Below are positions 26,925-36,306 of a stretch of 64,000 bases of DNA, one piece after another. Numbering within the stretch: position 1 is the first letter of the stretch; each line of letters starts with the position of its first letter. The stretch covers positions 1 to 64,000 of the forward strand of contig CBDCVJ010000077.1 of the NCBI GenBank assembly GCA_965222975.1. The letters are read 5' to 3'. The DNA comes from UBA6168 sp965222975 (GTDB lineage Bacteria; Bacteroidota; Bacteroidia; Chitinophagales; Saprospiraceae). Under the pieces are notes generated by a model. The model was not told where the DNA came from. It worked only from the letters and a program-made list of their open reading frames with translations, and made no database searches. The position numbers and the translations under genes are program-made.

Positions 26925-29900
26925 TTGAACAAACTTACACCGTTGAGAACCTACATCTTACTTCTACATTTATTTCTATTTGCATGGTTAAGCATTCCCC
27001 TTGTGGCGCAAGAGTATCTTCTTGATTTGCAAACAATTACGCAGGAAGATGGGCTGGCGAGTTTTCAGACAAGCGCTGTATATCAAGACAGCAGGGGGTT
27101 GCTTTGGATCGGCACCAAATACGGCCTGAATCAATACAACGGCTATGAATTCCAAATATTCAATAAGGAGCGGAACGGATTATTCAATAACAGCGACATT
27201 TTTCGGATAGCGGAAGATGAGAGCGGCCATCTATGGGTGTACTATGGAGCGGGAAATAGTATTGGCAAGTGGCAAGAAGAACTGGTCACAGCCATAGACA
27301 TTGTTGACCCCGTCATCGATGCAGTGACTCCTCTAGCAGAATATTTGGAAGACGAAATGCCCTTTTCACTCAGCGATATTAAAGTCTCCCATAGCAGTGG
27401 TCATTCGGATCATATTTGGATTCAAACCAAAAGCGGTGATCTGTTCCTGTACCAGGATAGGGCTTTTAAAAAAATCTATCAGATCGCCAATGATTTAATT
27501 TATACGCTGACAGGAAACAGTGAGCAAGTATGGTTCAACAAGAAAGGAACGCAAGGGAAGGGAAGGGAAGTTTTATGCCTCGACCTTAATGGAAATCTCA
27601 TTGACAAGTTCCTTTTCCCCGAAATGGTACATGGTATATGGCTCTCTGAAGAGAAAGAGATTTGGGTGGCTACCAAAACCATACAGGCAGGTTCGATGAA
27701 CTTTTCAATTTGGAGAAAAAACAAAAAGAGCAAGAAATTCGAACCTTTTTTATTTACAGATGACCACCTGATAAAAAACAACAAGCCGAGGAATATTTGG
27801 ATGCACCGTGACTCAAAAGGATTTTGGTACTTTAGAGCCGAACCGACCGAAGCAGTCGAACCTCATTTATATGTATTTGACCATTTGGGCAAGAAAATTT
27901 TTGATTTGCACAAAGGGTTAAAACTCAATTCGATTCCCAACAGGTTCGCATTTTGTGAAGGCAAAGAAAACGTATGGTTTCTGGCGCCCATAGGTCTCCT
28001 AAAAACCCGCATTGCAAAAAATCCTTTTCAGCTTATTCACAGCCAAGAAGAATACTCCGATTGCAGGGGGATTGTGGAAGACGAATCAGGAAACATCTAT
28101 TTTCAGAACAGGAAGATTTACCAATACAATCCGAACACACATGAGGTTGACAGTATATCTTCTACATCGGGTAGTGCATACAGTTTGTTTTATTTGGATA
28201 GTACGATTGTCAGTTCACGATATTCCAATATTACCCCTCTCTATCAAATCAATTTGAGGACAGGTAAAGAAATTGATCTCGAAAATTCTGAGCACGGTGC
28301 ACCTACCTATACATTTTTGCCTTTGGAAGAACCAGGACAATATTTGTCTGCTCACGAAAAAGGGCTTAATTATTTCGATTTTCATGAAAAGAAGCCCACT
28401 GCTTTTAATCGTTACAATGAATTTGATACGCTCAAATCACTGAAGATTTATCATTTGCACAAGAATAATTCGGGTGTATGGTTGGCTACAGAAAATGGGG
28501 TTTATTTAATGGATCAGGAACAGGGGATCGTCCGGCGCTTCAGCAATAACAGTGGAGATTTGCCTTTTGACCATATCAAGCACATTAATGAAGATAAAGA
28601 TGGTGTTTTTTGGCTGGCCACTGAGGGGGGAGGGATCATCAGATGGGAGCCTTCACTGGATAAAAATAAGCCTTCAACGTTTCAGCAATTTACTATTTCT
28701 GACGGCTTACCCGACAACTACACTTACGCCGTTTACCCAGATGAATTTGGCAACTTATGGGTTCCAAGCAACAAGGGGCTGATGCAAATAAATAAGTCCA
28801 CTTTTTTGATAAGAACTTTTCTGACCGAAGACGGATTGCCACATAACGAATTCAATACTTCATCTCATTACCGGGCCAAGGATGGCACTTTTTATTTTGG
28901 AGGACTAGGCGGGTTGATCAGTTTTCGTCCCAGCAGTTTTTCAGAATCAGTTAAGAACCAGGCTCCACTGGCATTTACCAGTTTCCACGTTTGGGAAGAC
29001 GGGCAGGAAAACATGACGGACAGAACCAATTTGCTCCACACCTCCGACCAAATCCTGATAAAGCCCACTGATAAATTATTTGAAATAAAATTCGTCCTAC
29101 TGGATTTTGAAAAACCCGAAAACCACAGCTATGCTTATCAGATTGAAGGCTATGATGACCGTTGGCAATATACCAAGGAAAACTACCTGCGCATCACCAA
29201 TCTACCCTATGGAAATTATCGCCTCAATATAAAGGGAAGAAACAATAATACAGGTTGGTCGGAGCAACAGTTGCACGTCGATCTAAAAGTATTAAAACCC
29301 TTTTACCTGCAATGGTGGTTTATCACATTGATTGCATTTGCGATAGTAGTATTGGCTTGGGCTTATATGCGTCAAAGGGAACGACGCTTACACTTAGAAC
29401 AAGAAAGGCTGGAAAAGGAAGTACAAAACCGCACCCGAACCATTCAGCAGCAGGCCGAAGAACTAAAAACATTGGATAAAGCCAAAACCCGGTTCTTCTC
29501 AAATATCACCCATGAATTCCGTACCCCGCTGACACTGGTTATCGGCCCATTGGAACAGCTCGTCCATGATACGAACCTTGCCCCTTTAGCAAGAAGAAAA
29601 CTGTGGGGCATCAGCAAAAATGCCAAGCACCTGCTGTCTCTTATCAACCAGATGTTGGACATTTCAAAAATAGAAAGTGGGCGCATGAAAATAGAAGTCA
29701 ACAGGGGCGATATAACTGCCTACACGCAGAACTTGATCGAGCAGTTTCAAGCGATGGCAGAAAAAAAGGATCAACGACTTGCATTTATCGCCAAAAAGCA
29801 AAGCTGGAAGACGCAATTCGACCGGGACAAATGGGACAAGATCATCTACAATCTGCTCTCCAATGCCATCAAATTCACGGAAGAAGGTGGTTCAGTCCAA

Positions 29901-31034
29901 GTTGTTTTAGAAAAGGCGCAATGGAAAGGTGAGGATGGTATTAGATTGGAAGTAAAGGATTCGGGAAAAGGAATAGAGGAAAAACACCTGGATCAAATTT
30001 TCAATCGGTTCTACCAAGTGGACGACTCCTCCACCCGCATGCAGGAAGGCACCGGCATCGGCCTGGCCCTGGTGAAGGAACTGGTGGAATTGCAGGGCGG
30101 CGGGATCAAAGTGAAAAGCAAACCGGGAAAAGGCACCGGTTTTGAAATCCTGCTGCCCGTTCTGCAATCCGACCGGATAAAACCATTGGAGGGCGAAAAG
30201 GTATCGGGCCCATTATCAATAACAGAGGAGGGAAGGGAAGTGCCCAGCCGACCTGCCCCTCCATCAGGGAACGGCCACAAAAAACTGGAACTGCTGGTCA
30301 TTGAAGACAACGACGAAATGCGGGGGTACATCCGCCAATGCATCGGCCCTGAAAGATACCACGTGAGCGAAGCACGCAACGGGGAAGAAGGGGTCAAAAA
30401 AGCCTTGGAACTCATCCCTGACCTGATCATCTCCGACGTGATGATGCCCCTCAAGGACGGGTACGAAGTCGTCAGGGCCCTCCGGGAAAGTGCGGCCACC
30501 TCCCATATCCCCGTCATCCTGCTTACCGCCAGGGCATCGTTGGAGAGCCGGCTGAGGGGGTGGCGGCAGGGGGCGGATGCCTATTTGACGAAACCGTTCA
30601 GCCCAAGGGAGCTGGCCATGCGCATCCGGCGGTTGATTGAAATCAGGCAGCTCCTCCAACAACGCTACCAGAACGGGGAACTTTCCGATAATGCCTCGCA
30701 CCCCCAGGAAGATGAGTTCATCACCAATATCCGAAGCTACGTCCTCGAAAACCTCGAAGAGATCAACCTTAACGGCGATGTCGTTGGAAAGCACCTCGGG
30801 ATGAGCAGGATGCATTTGCACCGGAAACTCAAGGCCCTGACCGGCCAGTCCGTTACGGAATTGATACGCTCTGTCAGGTTGAATAGAGCAACCGAACTCC
30901 TCCGGGAAGGGAAACTGAATATATCGGAAATAACCTACAAAACAGGGTTCTCCTCCATCAGCCAATTTTCAAAAACGTTCAAAAAGGTTTATGGCAAGGC
31001 CCCTTCGAAAATGAAACATTCAAACAAAACTTGA
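26925..31034 (+). CDS. Hybrid two-component regulator (Reg_prop/Y_Y_Y/HisKA/HATPase/REC/AraC-HTH)
   Basis: 1369 residues combining a sensor, kinase and transcription factor. Order: signal peptide (1-28); Reg_prop beta-propeller repeats (about 30-690, for example YQDSRGLLWIGTKYGLNQY); Y_Y_Y domain (about 730-790); one membrane helix (about 797-815); HisKA with THEFRTPLTLVIGP (about 862); HATPase with NLLSNAIKF and GTGIGLALVKEL; REC with phospho-acceptor Asp in DLIISDVMMPLKDGY (about 1171) and switch Lys in DAYLTKPF; AraC-type HTH (about 1270-1365). No ATG is available: the start is TTG at 26925 or TTG at 26943. Such regulators usually sense glycan fragments in the periplasm, but no SusC/SusD pair is nearby, so its target is unknown; the flanking glycan genes are candidates. 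Confidence 0.95.
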   Translation: MNKLTPLRTYILLLHLFLFAWLSIPLVAQEYLLDLQTITQEDGLASFQTSAVYQDSRGLLWIGTKYGLNQYNGYEFQIFNKERNGLFNNSDIFRIAEDESGHLWVYYGAGNSIGKWQEELVTAIDIVDPVIDAVTPLAEYLEDEMPFSLSDIKVSHSSGHSDHIWIQTKSGDLFLYQDRAFKKIYQIANDLIYTLTGNSEQVWFNKKGTQGKGREVLCLDLNGNLIDKFLFPEMVHGIWLSEEKEIWVATKTIQAGSMNFSIWRKNKKSKKFEPFLFTDDHLIKNNKPRNIWMHRDSKGFWYFRAEPTEAVEPHLYVFDHLGKKIFDLHKGLKLNSIPNRFAFCEGKENVWFLAPIGLLKTRIAKNPFQLIHSQEEYSDCRGIVEDESGNIYFQNRKIYQYNPNTHEVDSISSTSGSAYSLFYLDSTIVSSRYSNITPLYQINLRTGKEIDLENSEHGAPTYTFLPLEEPGQYLSAHEKGLNYFDFHEKKPTAFNRYNEFDTLKSLKIYHLHKNNSGVWLATENGVYLMDQEQGIVRRFSNNSGDLPFDHIKHINEDKDGVFWLATEGGGIIRWEPSLDKNKPSTFQQFTISDGLPDNYTYAVYPDEFGNLWVPSNKGLMQINKSTFLIRTFLTEDGLPHNEFNTSSHYRAKDGTFYFGGLGGLISFRPSSFSESVKNQAPLAFTSFHVWEDGQENMTDRTNLLHTSDQILIKPTDKLFEIKFVLLDFEKPENHSYAYQIEGYDDRWQYTKENYLRITNLPYGNYRLNIKGRNNNTGWSEQQLHVDLKVLKPFYLQWWFITLIAFAIVVLAWAYMRQRERRLHLEQERLEKEVQNRTRTIQQQAEELKTLDKAKTRFFSNITHEFRTPLTLVIGPLEQLVHDTNLAPLARRKLWGISKNAKHLLSLINQMLDISKIESGRMKIEVNRGDITAYTQNLIEQFQAMAEKKDQRLAFIAKKQSWKTQFDRDKWDKIIYNLLSNAIKFTEEGGSVQVVLEKAQWKGEDGIRLEVKDSGKGIEEKHLDQIFNRFYQVDDSSTRMQEGTGIGLALVKELVELQGGGIKVKSKPGKGTGFEILLPVLQSDRIKPLEGEKVSGPLSITEEGREVPSRPAPPSGNGHKKLELLVIEDNDEMRGYIRQCIGPERYHVSEARNGEEGVKKALELIPDLIISDVMMPLKDGYEVVRALRESAATSHIPVILLTARASLESRLRGWRQGADAYLTKPFSPRELAMRIRRLIEIRQLLQQRYQNGELSDNASHPQEDEFITNIRSYVLENLEEINLNGDVVGKHLGMSRMHLHRKLKALTGQSVTELIRSVRLNRATELLREGKLNISEITYKTGFSSISQFSKTFKKVYGKAPSKMKHSNKT

Positions 31035-31320
31035 TATCCAGAGTAAAAACCTTCTCCCTTCGTTGTCCTTACGCTTGTAACTGTGATGTAGATTGCCAGA
31101 TACATGCTACAATCCCTTGCATTTGCCATGGATTACCGACTGAACAAAAATAGCCTTCTGGAAGCGCACCGATGCATTTTTTATGTCTTGCCTCAAAATA
31201 GCTGCTTCTTCATCAGCTTATCACAGACCTTTGTCAACAGTTGGACGCGTCATATTACCAAGAATTTAATAATACGAATGACGGGTTAAATCAGATCATT
31301 GGTTTTCAATAAGTTATAGC
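31035..31320. other. Non-coding stretch, possible gene remnant
   Basis: Between the regulator and the hairpin at 31324. The plus-strand frame at about 31218-31312 reads like protein (LITDLCQQLDASYYQEFNNT) and ends at a TAA, but upstream stops interrupt it. It may be the tail of a lost gene; I do not recognise it. Confidence 0.2.
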
Positions 31321-31323
31321 TAT

Positions 31324-31356
31324 AAATCATGGTGATTTCTAAAATCACCATGATTT
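31324..31356. terminator. Hairpin between convergent genes
   Basis: AAATCATGGTGATTT and its exact complement are separated by three bases, giving a 15-bp stem. It lies between the ends of the hybrid regulator (plus) and the GT10 gene (minus) and may terminate both; there is no strong U tract. Confidence 0.5.
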
Positions 31357-31418
31357 AATCTTTTGATTATCAATACCTTTTCATTTTAACCCCTCATTCG
31401 CATTAATAAAAGCATGTT

Positions 31419-32525
31419 TCAGAAAAACGAATAATTTTTTACAAGGCGATAAAAGTGTTTGAGCCATTTAATGTGCCCGGATATCTTTGAAATAATAATC
31501 CGCAAAAAGCTATTTGAACCACCAGCTTGAGCGTGACTATCTAATTGTTGACTTTCCATGATCAGATGCAGTTTTGCCATGATATGGTCCATTCTCGGTT
31601 TTCTCAGCTCTTTAATCTTCTCTTTGGTCGGGTACTCTTTTGCCACTCTATTGCACACCTCGGCACAGCAGTTAAAACGTTCCCGAAATTCAGCATATTT
31701 CATTTTATCAATATACTCGAAAAGTGCTTCGGGGCTGTCAAAGTCTGCATAATCGAGGAAACTGTTCTTGGGGAAATCCTCATAAATCTTATTTCCTTTC
31801 CCCCAATAAATTGGCAAACACCCCGCCTGAATACTGTCCCATATTTTTTCGGTACAATAATAATCCGCATTGGTATTTTCCATGGCGACATTAAAGGAAT
31901 AGTCGCTGAGAATAATTCGTTTACGATCCCGCCAATCTGTTGCAAATCTGGAATCTTCGAGTGCAATATCTTTTGGCCAGCCTTTTCCGAACACATCCAT
32001 TTTTCCCAATTCATGTCCGCGCAGTGCCAATTCAGTACGCTTGACGGACAGGTCAATGTTCTTCCCATCTCGCATCAGGCTCCATTTCTTTTTGTCGGGG
32101 CGATAACCGAGCAGAGCCACTATTTTTTTGTTTTTCAGCCTGGAAAAACTGGATTGGTCACCCAAAGGGTTAGGTTTTTGAATCCATCTCCAAACTTTAA
32201 ACTCATATAGGTTATCGACAAAGCTGTCGCCGGTGTATACATTGATAACGTGAATGGTTACACCTTTATAATTAAGTGTATTTTTAAAATGAATGTGCCC
32301 TCTCGGTTCAGAGGACCATATTAAGTAGCCTTTTTTCTTACCGTATTTTTTGACAAAAGGCCGGAGCGGTTCCAATCTTTTAGCAATCAGCACATCGCAG
32401 TCCCGTGCCTGTTGCGTAAATAACACCCCGCTTTTCAATAAAGGGCTTGTTTTCTTTTCGTTGTTTTGAAAAGGCGTCCACTGCATATCTTCCGCTGCGA
32501 AAATTTTTATGATTTTATCACTCAT
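31419..32525 (-). CDS. Family 10 glycosyltransferase (alpha-1,3/4-fucosyltransferase)
   Basis: 368 residues from the ATG at 32525; a TTG three codons upstream is less likely. The GT10 donor-binding motif is intact: YSFNVAMENTNADYYCTEKIWDSIQAGCLPIYWG (about residues 213-246). The N-terminal half has IWSSEPRGH, corresponding to the family's acceptor-side region. GT10 enzymes transfer L-fucose from GDP-fucose, whose synthesis genes gmd and fcl lie 7 kb away. The C-terminus is basic with an amphipathic tail, as in bacterial FucTs that sit on the membrane. Confidence 0.88.
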   Translation of the reverse strand: MSDKIIKIFAAEDMQWTPFQNNEKKTSPLLKSGVLFTQQARDCDVLIAKRLEPLRPFVKKYGKKKGYLIWSSEPRGHIHFKNTLNYKGVTIHVINVYTGDSFVDNLYEFKVWRWIQKPNPLGDQSSFSRLKNKKIVALLGYRPDKKKWSLMRDGKNIDLSVKRTELALRGHELGKMDVFGKGWPKDIALEDSRFATDWRDRKRIILSDYSFNVAMENTNADYYCTEKIWDSIQAGCLPIYWGKGNKIYEDFPKNSFLDYADFDSPEALFEYIDKMKYAEFRERFNCCAEVCNRVAKEYPTKEKIKELRKPRMDHIMAKLHLIMESQQLDSHAQAGGSNSFLRIIISKISGHIKWLKHFYRLVKNYSFF

Positions 32526-32623
32526 AAGTAGCAATTAGTTGATAAATGTTTAATAAGGTAATTTACAAATAATCTGCTAAAGGAACCGGAAATAAATTAT
32601 TTCGGGTCACACTTTTCTCCTGC

Positions 32624-33391
32624 TCATTTCTGCTTTTTATAAAATTCCTTTAAACGGTAAGAAAACGAAAATTTATTCCTCAATCGGGTAGGTTGGATGA
32701 AAGGAGCATAATTTGAATCAGGATATTTTTCCATCATATTTTTTCCGCATTTCTGAGGAACCCTAAATGCCCTCAGATTGTGTTTTTTTGACAAAAGACT
32801 CATGATAGATTGGTCATGGCGGTGTTCTTTAAATCCCGGATAATTAGGTAACCCACACTGGTTTTCCATATCTGTAATGATTCGTTCATCCATGCTGTAC
32901 TGTAATTGTTCGCCTATAAATTGCATTGCGAATGGTGTCTTTTTCCACAAATGATGCCCTGAGATTCGTTGCCTGGAATCAGTATATTTTGGACTATCGC
33001 AATCCATTAGGACAAATGCATCCCTTTTGGTCCAATCCTTTTCAAAAAGGCGAAGTTCAAAAACAATAAGGTCTTGATTGACAGACTCTGCATGGGCAAT
33101 CAAAGGATGGATAGAACCCGTAAAATAAGACCCCGAATCGCTGTAATAAAGGTAGTCTCCCCAATTCAATTTTTCCAAAGTTTTCTTTACTATATAGGGT
33201 TTCCAAAGCCAGTATCCATTGCCTCGTTTAAGTTGTAGGATATGTTTGTTTTTTTTGTAAAAACCTCTATCAATATCTTTTGGTGAATAGGGGATGCTCT
33301 TATCAAATTGGCCAACTTCCAGCGCAGTCTGCGTGTTCCGCAATTGACTTTTATAGTAAATTTCGTTTGAATAATTAATGTGTACAATCAT
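32624..33391 (-). CDS. Putative glycosyltransferase, capsule-type
   Basis: 255 residues from the ATG at 33391 (MIVHINYSNEIYY). An upstream in-frame ATG at 33442 lies inside an inverted repeat and is rejected. The segment NGYWLWKPYIVKKTL followed by LNWGDYLYYSDSGSYF resembles GT-A enzymes of capsule clusters, where the aspartates near YYSDSG bind the nucleotide sugar. RHDQSIMSLL near residue 190 fits a late GT-A motif. It shares strand and likely operon with the GT10 gene 98 bp downstream. Donor unknown. Confidence 0.6.
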   Translation of the reverse strand: MIVHINYSNEIYYKSQLRNTQTALEVGQFDKSIPYSPKDIDRGFYKKNKHILQLKRGNGYWLWKPYIVKKTLEKLNWGDYLYYSDSGSYFTGSIHPLIAHAESVNQDLIVFELRLFEKDWTKRDAFVLMDCDSPKYTDSRQRISGHHLWKKTPFAMQFIGEQLQYSMDERIITDMENQCGLPNYPGFKEHRHDQSIMSLLSKKHNLRAFRVPQKCGKNMMEKYPDSNYAPFIQPTRLRNKFSFSYRLKEFYKKQK

Positions 33392-33416
33392 TGTTGTTTT
33401 GTAACTAATCAGTATG

Positions 33417-33461
33417 GGGTGTTTTTTGGTGAAAATTTTCAATTTTCACCAAAAAACACCC
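33417..33461. repeat. Hairpin upstream of the capsule-type GT gene
   Basis: GGGTGTTTTTTGGTGAAAATT (33417-33437) pairs exactly with 33441-33461 around TTC. It lies directly upstream of the gene starting at 33391 and would form part of its leader RNA. Confidence 0.75.
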
Positions 33462-33531
33462 AGTCCCAGCGGGAGAGAGAAAGATAAAATTTCATTTTTT
33501 TTTCTCTCCCGCTATTCTGAATAGTTACGTT
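33448..33531. repeat. Dispersed palindromic element, copy 1
   Basis: Contains CCCAGTCCCAGCGGGAGAGA and the complementary TCTCTCCCGCT (stem 468-480 against 501-513 of the 33 kb block), ending GAATAGTTACGT. The same order of blocks, including the terminal TAGTTACGT, recurs at 52021-52109, so this is a dispersed repeat rather than a chance hairpin. Confidence 0.75.
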
Positions 33532-34011
33532 GTTTTTTTTCTATGAAGTATTTTGAAAAAGGGCAAGTTGTCCTTTAATCATTTATTTCCTTAATTCTCA
33601 ATACCACTGATCCCTCGCTAAAAATAGATAGACCTGCCATTTATTGCAAAGTAAGATTAAAAATGTAAATCGATTAAAGGGTTGGTTTGCCTATTGGTAA
33701 CCAATGTTTTACATTTCGTAACATCCCTTTCTTTTTGTTCTACTATTTTTGCCGCTATAATAAGGAGGTATTGCATTATCTTTATGATTGATAATGATGA
33801 AACGTAGTATTGACAAGTTGCTTGAATCATGTATTTATGGATAGTATTTTCGGTGAGCTTTTTTTAAGCCTATGCGATGTTGTCATCTATTTTGATGAAA
33901 TAGACCCCTCATGCGAAAATATTGTAAGTAACTTATTACCTCGTCCAGCGATTCAATAAAAATAGAACATTTTGAATGGAAAATTAATTTAGTAAAAACA
34001 GATATAAACGA
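33532..34011. other. Long leader/regulatory region of the STELLO operon
   Basis: 480 bp without a gene. It contains the dyad at 33704-33724 and, 17 bases after it, TACTATTTTTG, which includes a TAnnTTTG-like -7 box (TATTTTTG). If transcription starts there, the STELLO gene would have an untranslated leader of about 260 bases. Confidence 0.35.
33704..33724 (+). promoter_or_regulatory. Conserved 21-bp dyad, copy 3
   Basis: ATGTT-N11-AACAT preceded by GGTAACCA. The 14 bases GGTAACCAATGTTT are identical to those of the copy at 49639. It lies upstream of a TAnnTTTG-like -7 box and of the STELLO glycosyltransferase gene. Confidence 0.5.
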
Positions 34012-35043
34012 ATGGATAAAAATCATAATGAAATGGTAAATCGCAATAAAAGCAACTCAAAAAAGTGCGTTATCATTACAACGATAAACCCTACAACAGA
34101 GGCGATAAAAAAACATATTCAAAATAAAGAATACGATGTCATTATTTCGGGCGACAAAAAAACACCGGACTGTTATTACGATGAAGACTGCATTTACCTA
34201 GACCTTGAATCACAAAAGCGATTGTTCCCGGAGTTATATGAGTTGATCCCATTTAATCATTATGGAAGAAAAAATTTTGGCTATTTATATGCTATTCAAA
34301 ACGGGTATGACCTGATTTATGAGACGGATGATGACAATATTCCCCATGACAACTTCGATGACGTTTTAGCTTTTGGGGAGAACGCATACATGATACACGA
34401 AAATAACAGCGAATGGATAAATACATTCAAATATTTCACAAATAATAACCATATATGGCCCCGGGGATATCCCTTGTCCCTGATAAAAGAAAATATAAGG
34501 CCTGACTTCCATTTAGAAAAAACGAATACAAAGCCAGCGCTCATCGCTGGGTTGGTAGAAAACGACCCTGATGTTGATGCCCTGTTTAGATTAATTTGCA
34601 CCCATGAAATTTATTGGGAAAAAGATAAAAAAATAATTGTATCGAATAAAAACATCTGTATTTTTAACACTCAAAATACATTCTGGGTTCACCCTAGAAC
34701 TTTTATAGCCCTTCTACTCCCCTGTTCGGTTTCTTTTAGATATTGTGATATACTTAAAGGCATTATCGCCAACATAATTTTAAGAAAAAATGGACAGCAT
34801 ATGGCCTACACTTCCCCCAACGTAACGCAAATTCGAAACCAGCACAATTTAATAAATGATTTTAAGTCAGAGATCCCCATGTACCTGGCAAATGAAAGGA
34901 TATTAGACTTCCTGACCAATCATACTGATGAGTGTCCTAATGCTAAAGAATTACTTAGAAAAATATATCACAACCTATTAGAAAACGATGTAATTACGGA
35001 ATTGGACATTAAAATATGCAATGAATGGCTGAGTTATTTTTAA
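34012..35043 (+). CDS. STELLO-family glycosyltransferase
   Basis: 343 residues resembling STELLO/DUF288 proteins. An N-terminal strand CVIITTINPTTEAIKKHI is followed by DVIISGDKKTPDC, FNHYGRKNFGYLYAIQNGYD and the metal-binding YETDDDNIPHDNF (about residue 104). The motif WPRGYPLSLI is also typical. The first ATG (34012) is used; the conserved part begins about residue 19. The next gene starts 11 bp downstream and is probably co-transcribed. STELLO proteins are glycosyltransferase-like; substrate unknown in bacteria. Confidence 0.75.
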   Translation: MDKNHNEMVNRNKSNSKKCVIITTINPTTEAIKKHIQNKEYDVIISGDKKTPDCYYDEDCIYLDLESQKRLFPELYELIPFNHYGRKNFGYLYAIQNGYDLIYETDDDNIPHDNFDDVLAFGENAYMIHENNSEWINTFKYFTNNNHIWPRGYPLSLIKENIRPDFHLEKTNTKPALIAGLVENDPDVDALFRLICTHEIYWEKDKKIIVSNKNICIFNTQNTFWVHPRTFIALLLPCSVSFRYCDILKGIIANIILRKNGQHMAYTSPNVTQIRNQHNLINDFKSEIPMYLANERILDFLTNHTDECPNAKELLRKIYHNLLENDVITELDIKICNEWLSYF

Positions 35044-35054
35044 ACCCTTAAAAT

Positions 35055-36233
35055 ATGAAAATATTAATAACTGATTTTCACGTTGGCTGTCAGCTATGGC
35101 AATACCGTGCTTTAAAAAAATTAGATCATGATGTAGAAATATATAGTTTATCCGGCCATAGCAGATACTTGGACCAAATGCGCATACCGTACAAAAAGAT
35201 AGACAAATTTTACTATGAGAAAAACATTAATGATTTGTTGCGATTTGATGTGTTTGTCATAAGTTTTTGGCCCTCCCATTTAATTCATCCCTTTAATTTT
35301 GTTGAATTTTGCGAAAAGTATAAAAAAAGGATTATACTTAATTGTGGACACCGTTTTAACATACGTACGCCAAAAGACCTTCATATTCAAATGCTGGATG
35401 CATTATCCTTTTTGCAGAACGATTCAAAACATACCCTGGCGGTCATGTCTGATTATGACTTTCATTACATAAAACATTATACCGGTATAGCACCCAAAAA
35501 ACTGTTGGTTTATTCTCACCATCTGTCATTTAAAAAAATGGGGTTTTCTTGGAGACTTGCAGAACTAAAAAGCCGAATGTTTAACTTAGCAACAAGAATA
35601 GTTAACTTTCGGGAGGCAGCAAAAGCAAATAGTAAAAATACTGTTTTGATTGGACCCGCTCACAACAGGAAGATAATACATCCATTTGAAAGCGTTCAAG
35701 AATTAAATGACTTATCAAGAAAGCATAGTTTGTTTAAGAGGGCAGATTGCATACGTTTTGATTTTATCAAAAATTTATTTTCCAATTACAAATATTCAGA
35801 TTTAGTAAAATTCAAAGCTTGCATTATTTACCCGTATTCTGTCTTTAGCATATCTACGGTAGAATTGTACAATCTTAATATTCCAATATTAGTACCAAGT
35901 ATCGAAATATTAATCGAGTATAATGTATGCATTGACAGATCGCTATTTCCTATTTATTGTTCTGAGGAAAAATATAAATTATTAGAATATAAACAGGAAA
36001 ATTTTACATATTCTTTCTCACCCAATAGCTATAAAAAAGAAGACGTGGCATTTTGGCTAAAATATATTTACCTCTATAACAAAAAAAATACTATAATCTT
36101 CACCTCGAAAGAGGACTTAATTCATAAAATTTATACACTAAACTTTGATAACATCCGAGCCGAGATGAAAAAAGAAAATGAAATGGAAAGAATCTCGAGT
36201 TTAGCGGATTGGGAAAAATGTCTTGCCTCTTAA
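35055..36233 (+). CDS. Uncharacterised protein, GT-B-like, partner of STELLO gene
   Basis: 392 residues beginning MKILITDFHVGCQLWQYRALKKL, like the N-terminal Rossmann strand of GT-B glycosyltransferases. A later segment (ACIIYPYSVFSISTVELYNLNIPILVPSIEILIEY, about 255-290) resembles the donor-binding part where GT-B enzymes choose the nucleotide sugar. I do not recognise a named family. It directly follows the STELLO gene, which suggests a joint step. The sequence is A/T-rich compared with its neighbours. Confidence 0.5.
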   Translation: MKILITDFHVGCQLWQYRALKKLDHDVEIYSLSGHSRYLDQMRIPYKKIDKFYYEKNINDLLRFDVFVISFWPSHLIHPFNFVEFCEKYKKRIILNCGHRFNIRTPKDLHIQMLDALSFLQNDSKHTLAVMSDYDFHYIKHYTGIAPKKLLVYSHHLSFKKMGFSWRLAELKSRMFNLATRIVNFREAAKANSKNTVLIGPAHNRKIIHPFESVQELNDLSRKHSLFKRADCIRFDFIKNLFSNYKYSDLVKFKACIIYPYSVFSISTVELYNLNIPILVPSIEILIEYNVCIDRSLFPIYCSEEKYKLLEYKQENFTYSFSPNSYKKEDVAFWLKYIYLYNKKNTIIFTSKEDLIHKIYTLNFDNIRAEMKKENEMERISSLADWEKCLAS

Positions 36234-36306
36234 TTTACAGATCTTTTTCCAGTTGGTAATTCAATCTGCGAAGCAACTGTTCATCAATAGCAGCGTTTAT
36301 AGCGTT

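Noticed and set aside
31104..31289. 61-codon ORF after the hybrid regulator
   Set aside because: No domain, poor composition, and a different frame in the same stretch looks at least as protein-like; treated only as possible remnant DNA.
33392..33442. N-terminal extension of the capsule-type GT gene to the ATG at 33442
   Set aside because: The extra codons are the arm of an inverted repeat; family-like sequence begins at 33391.
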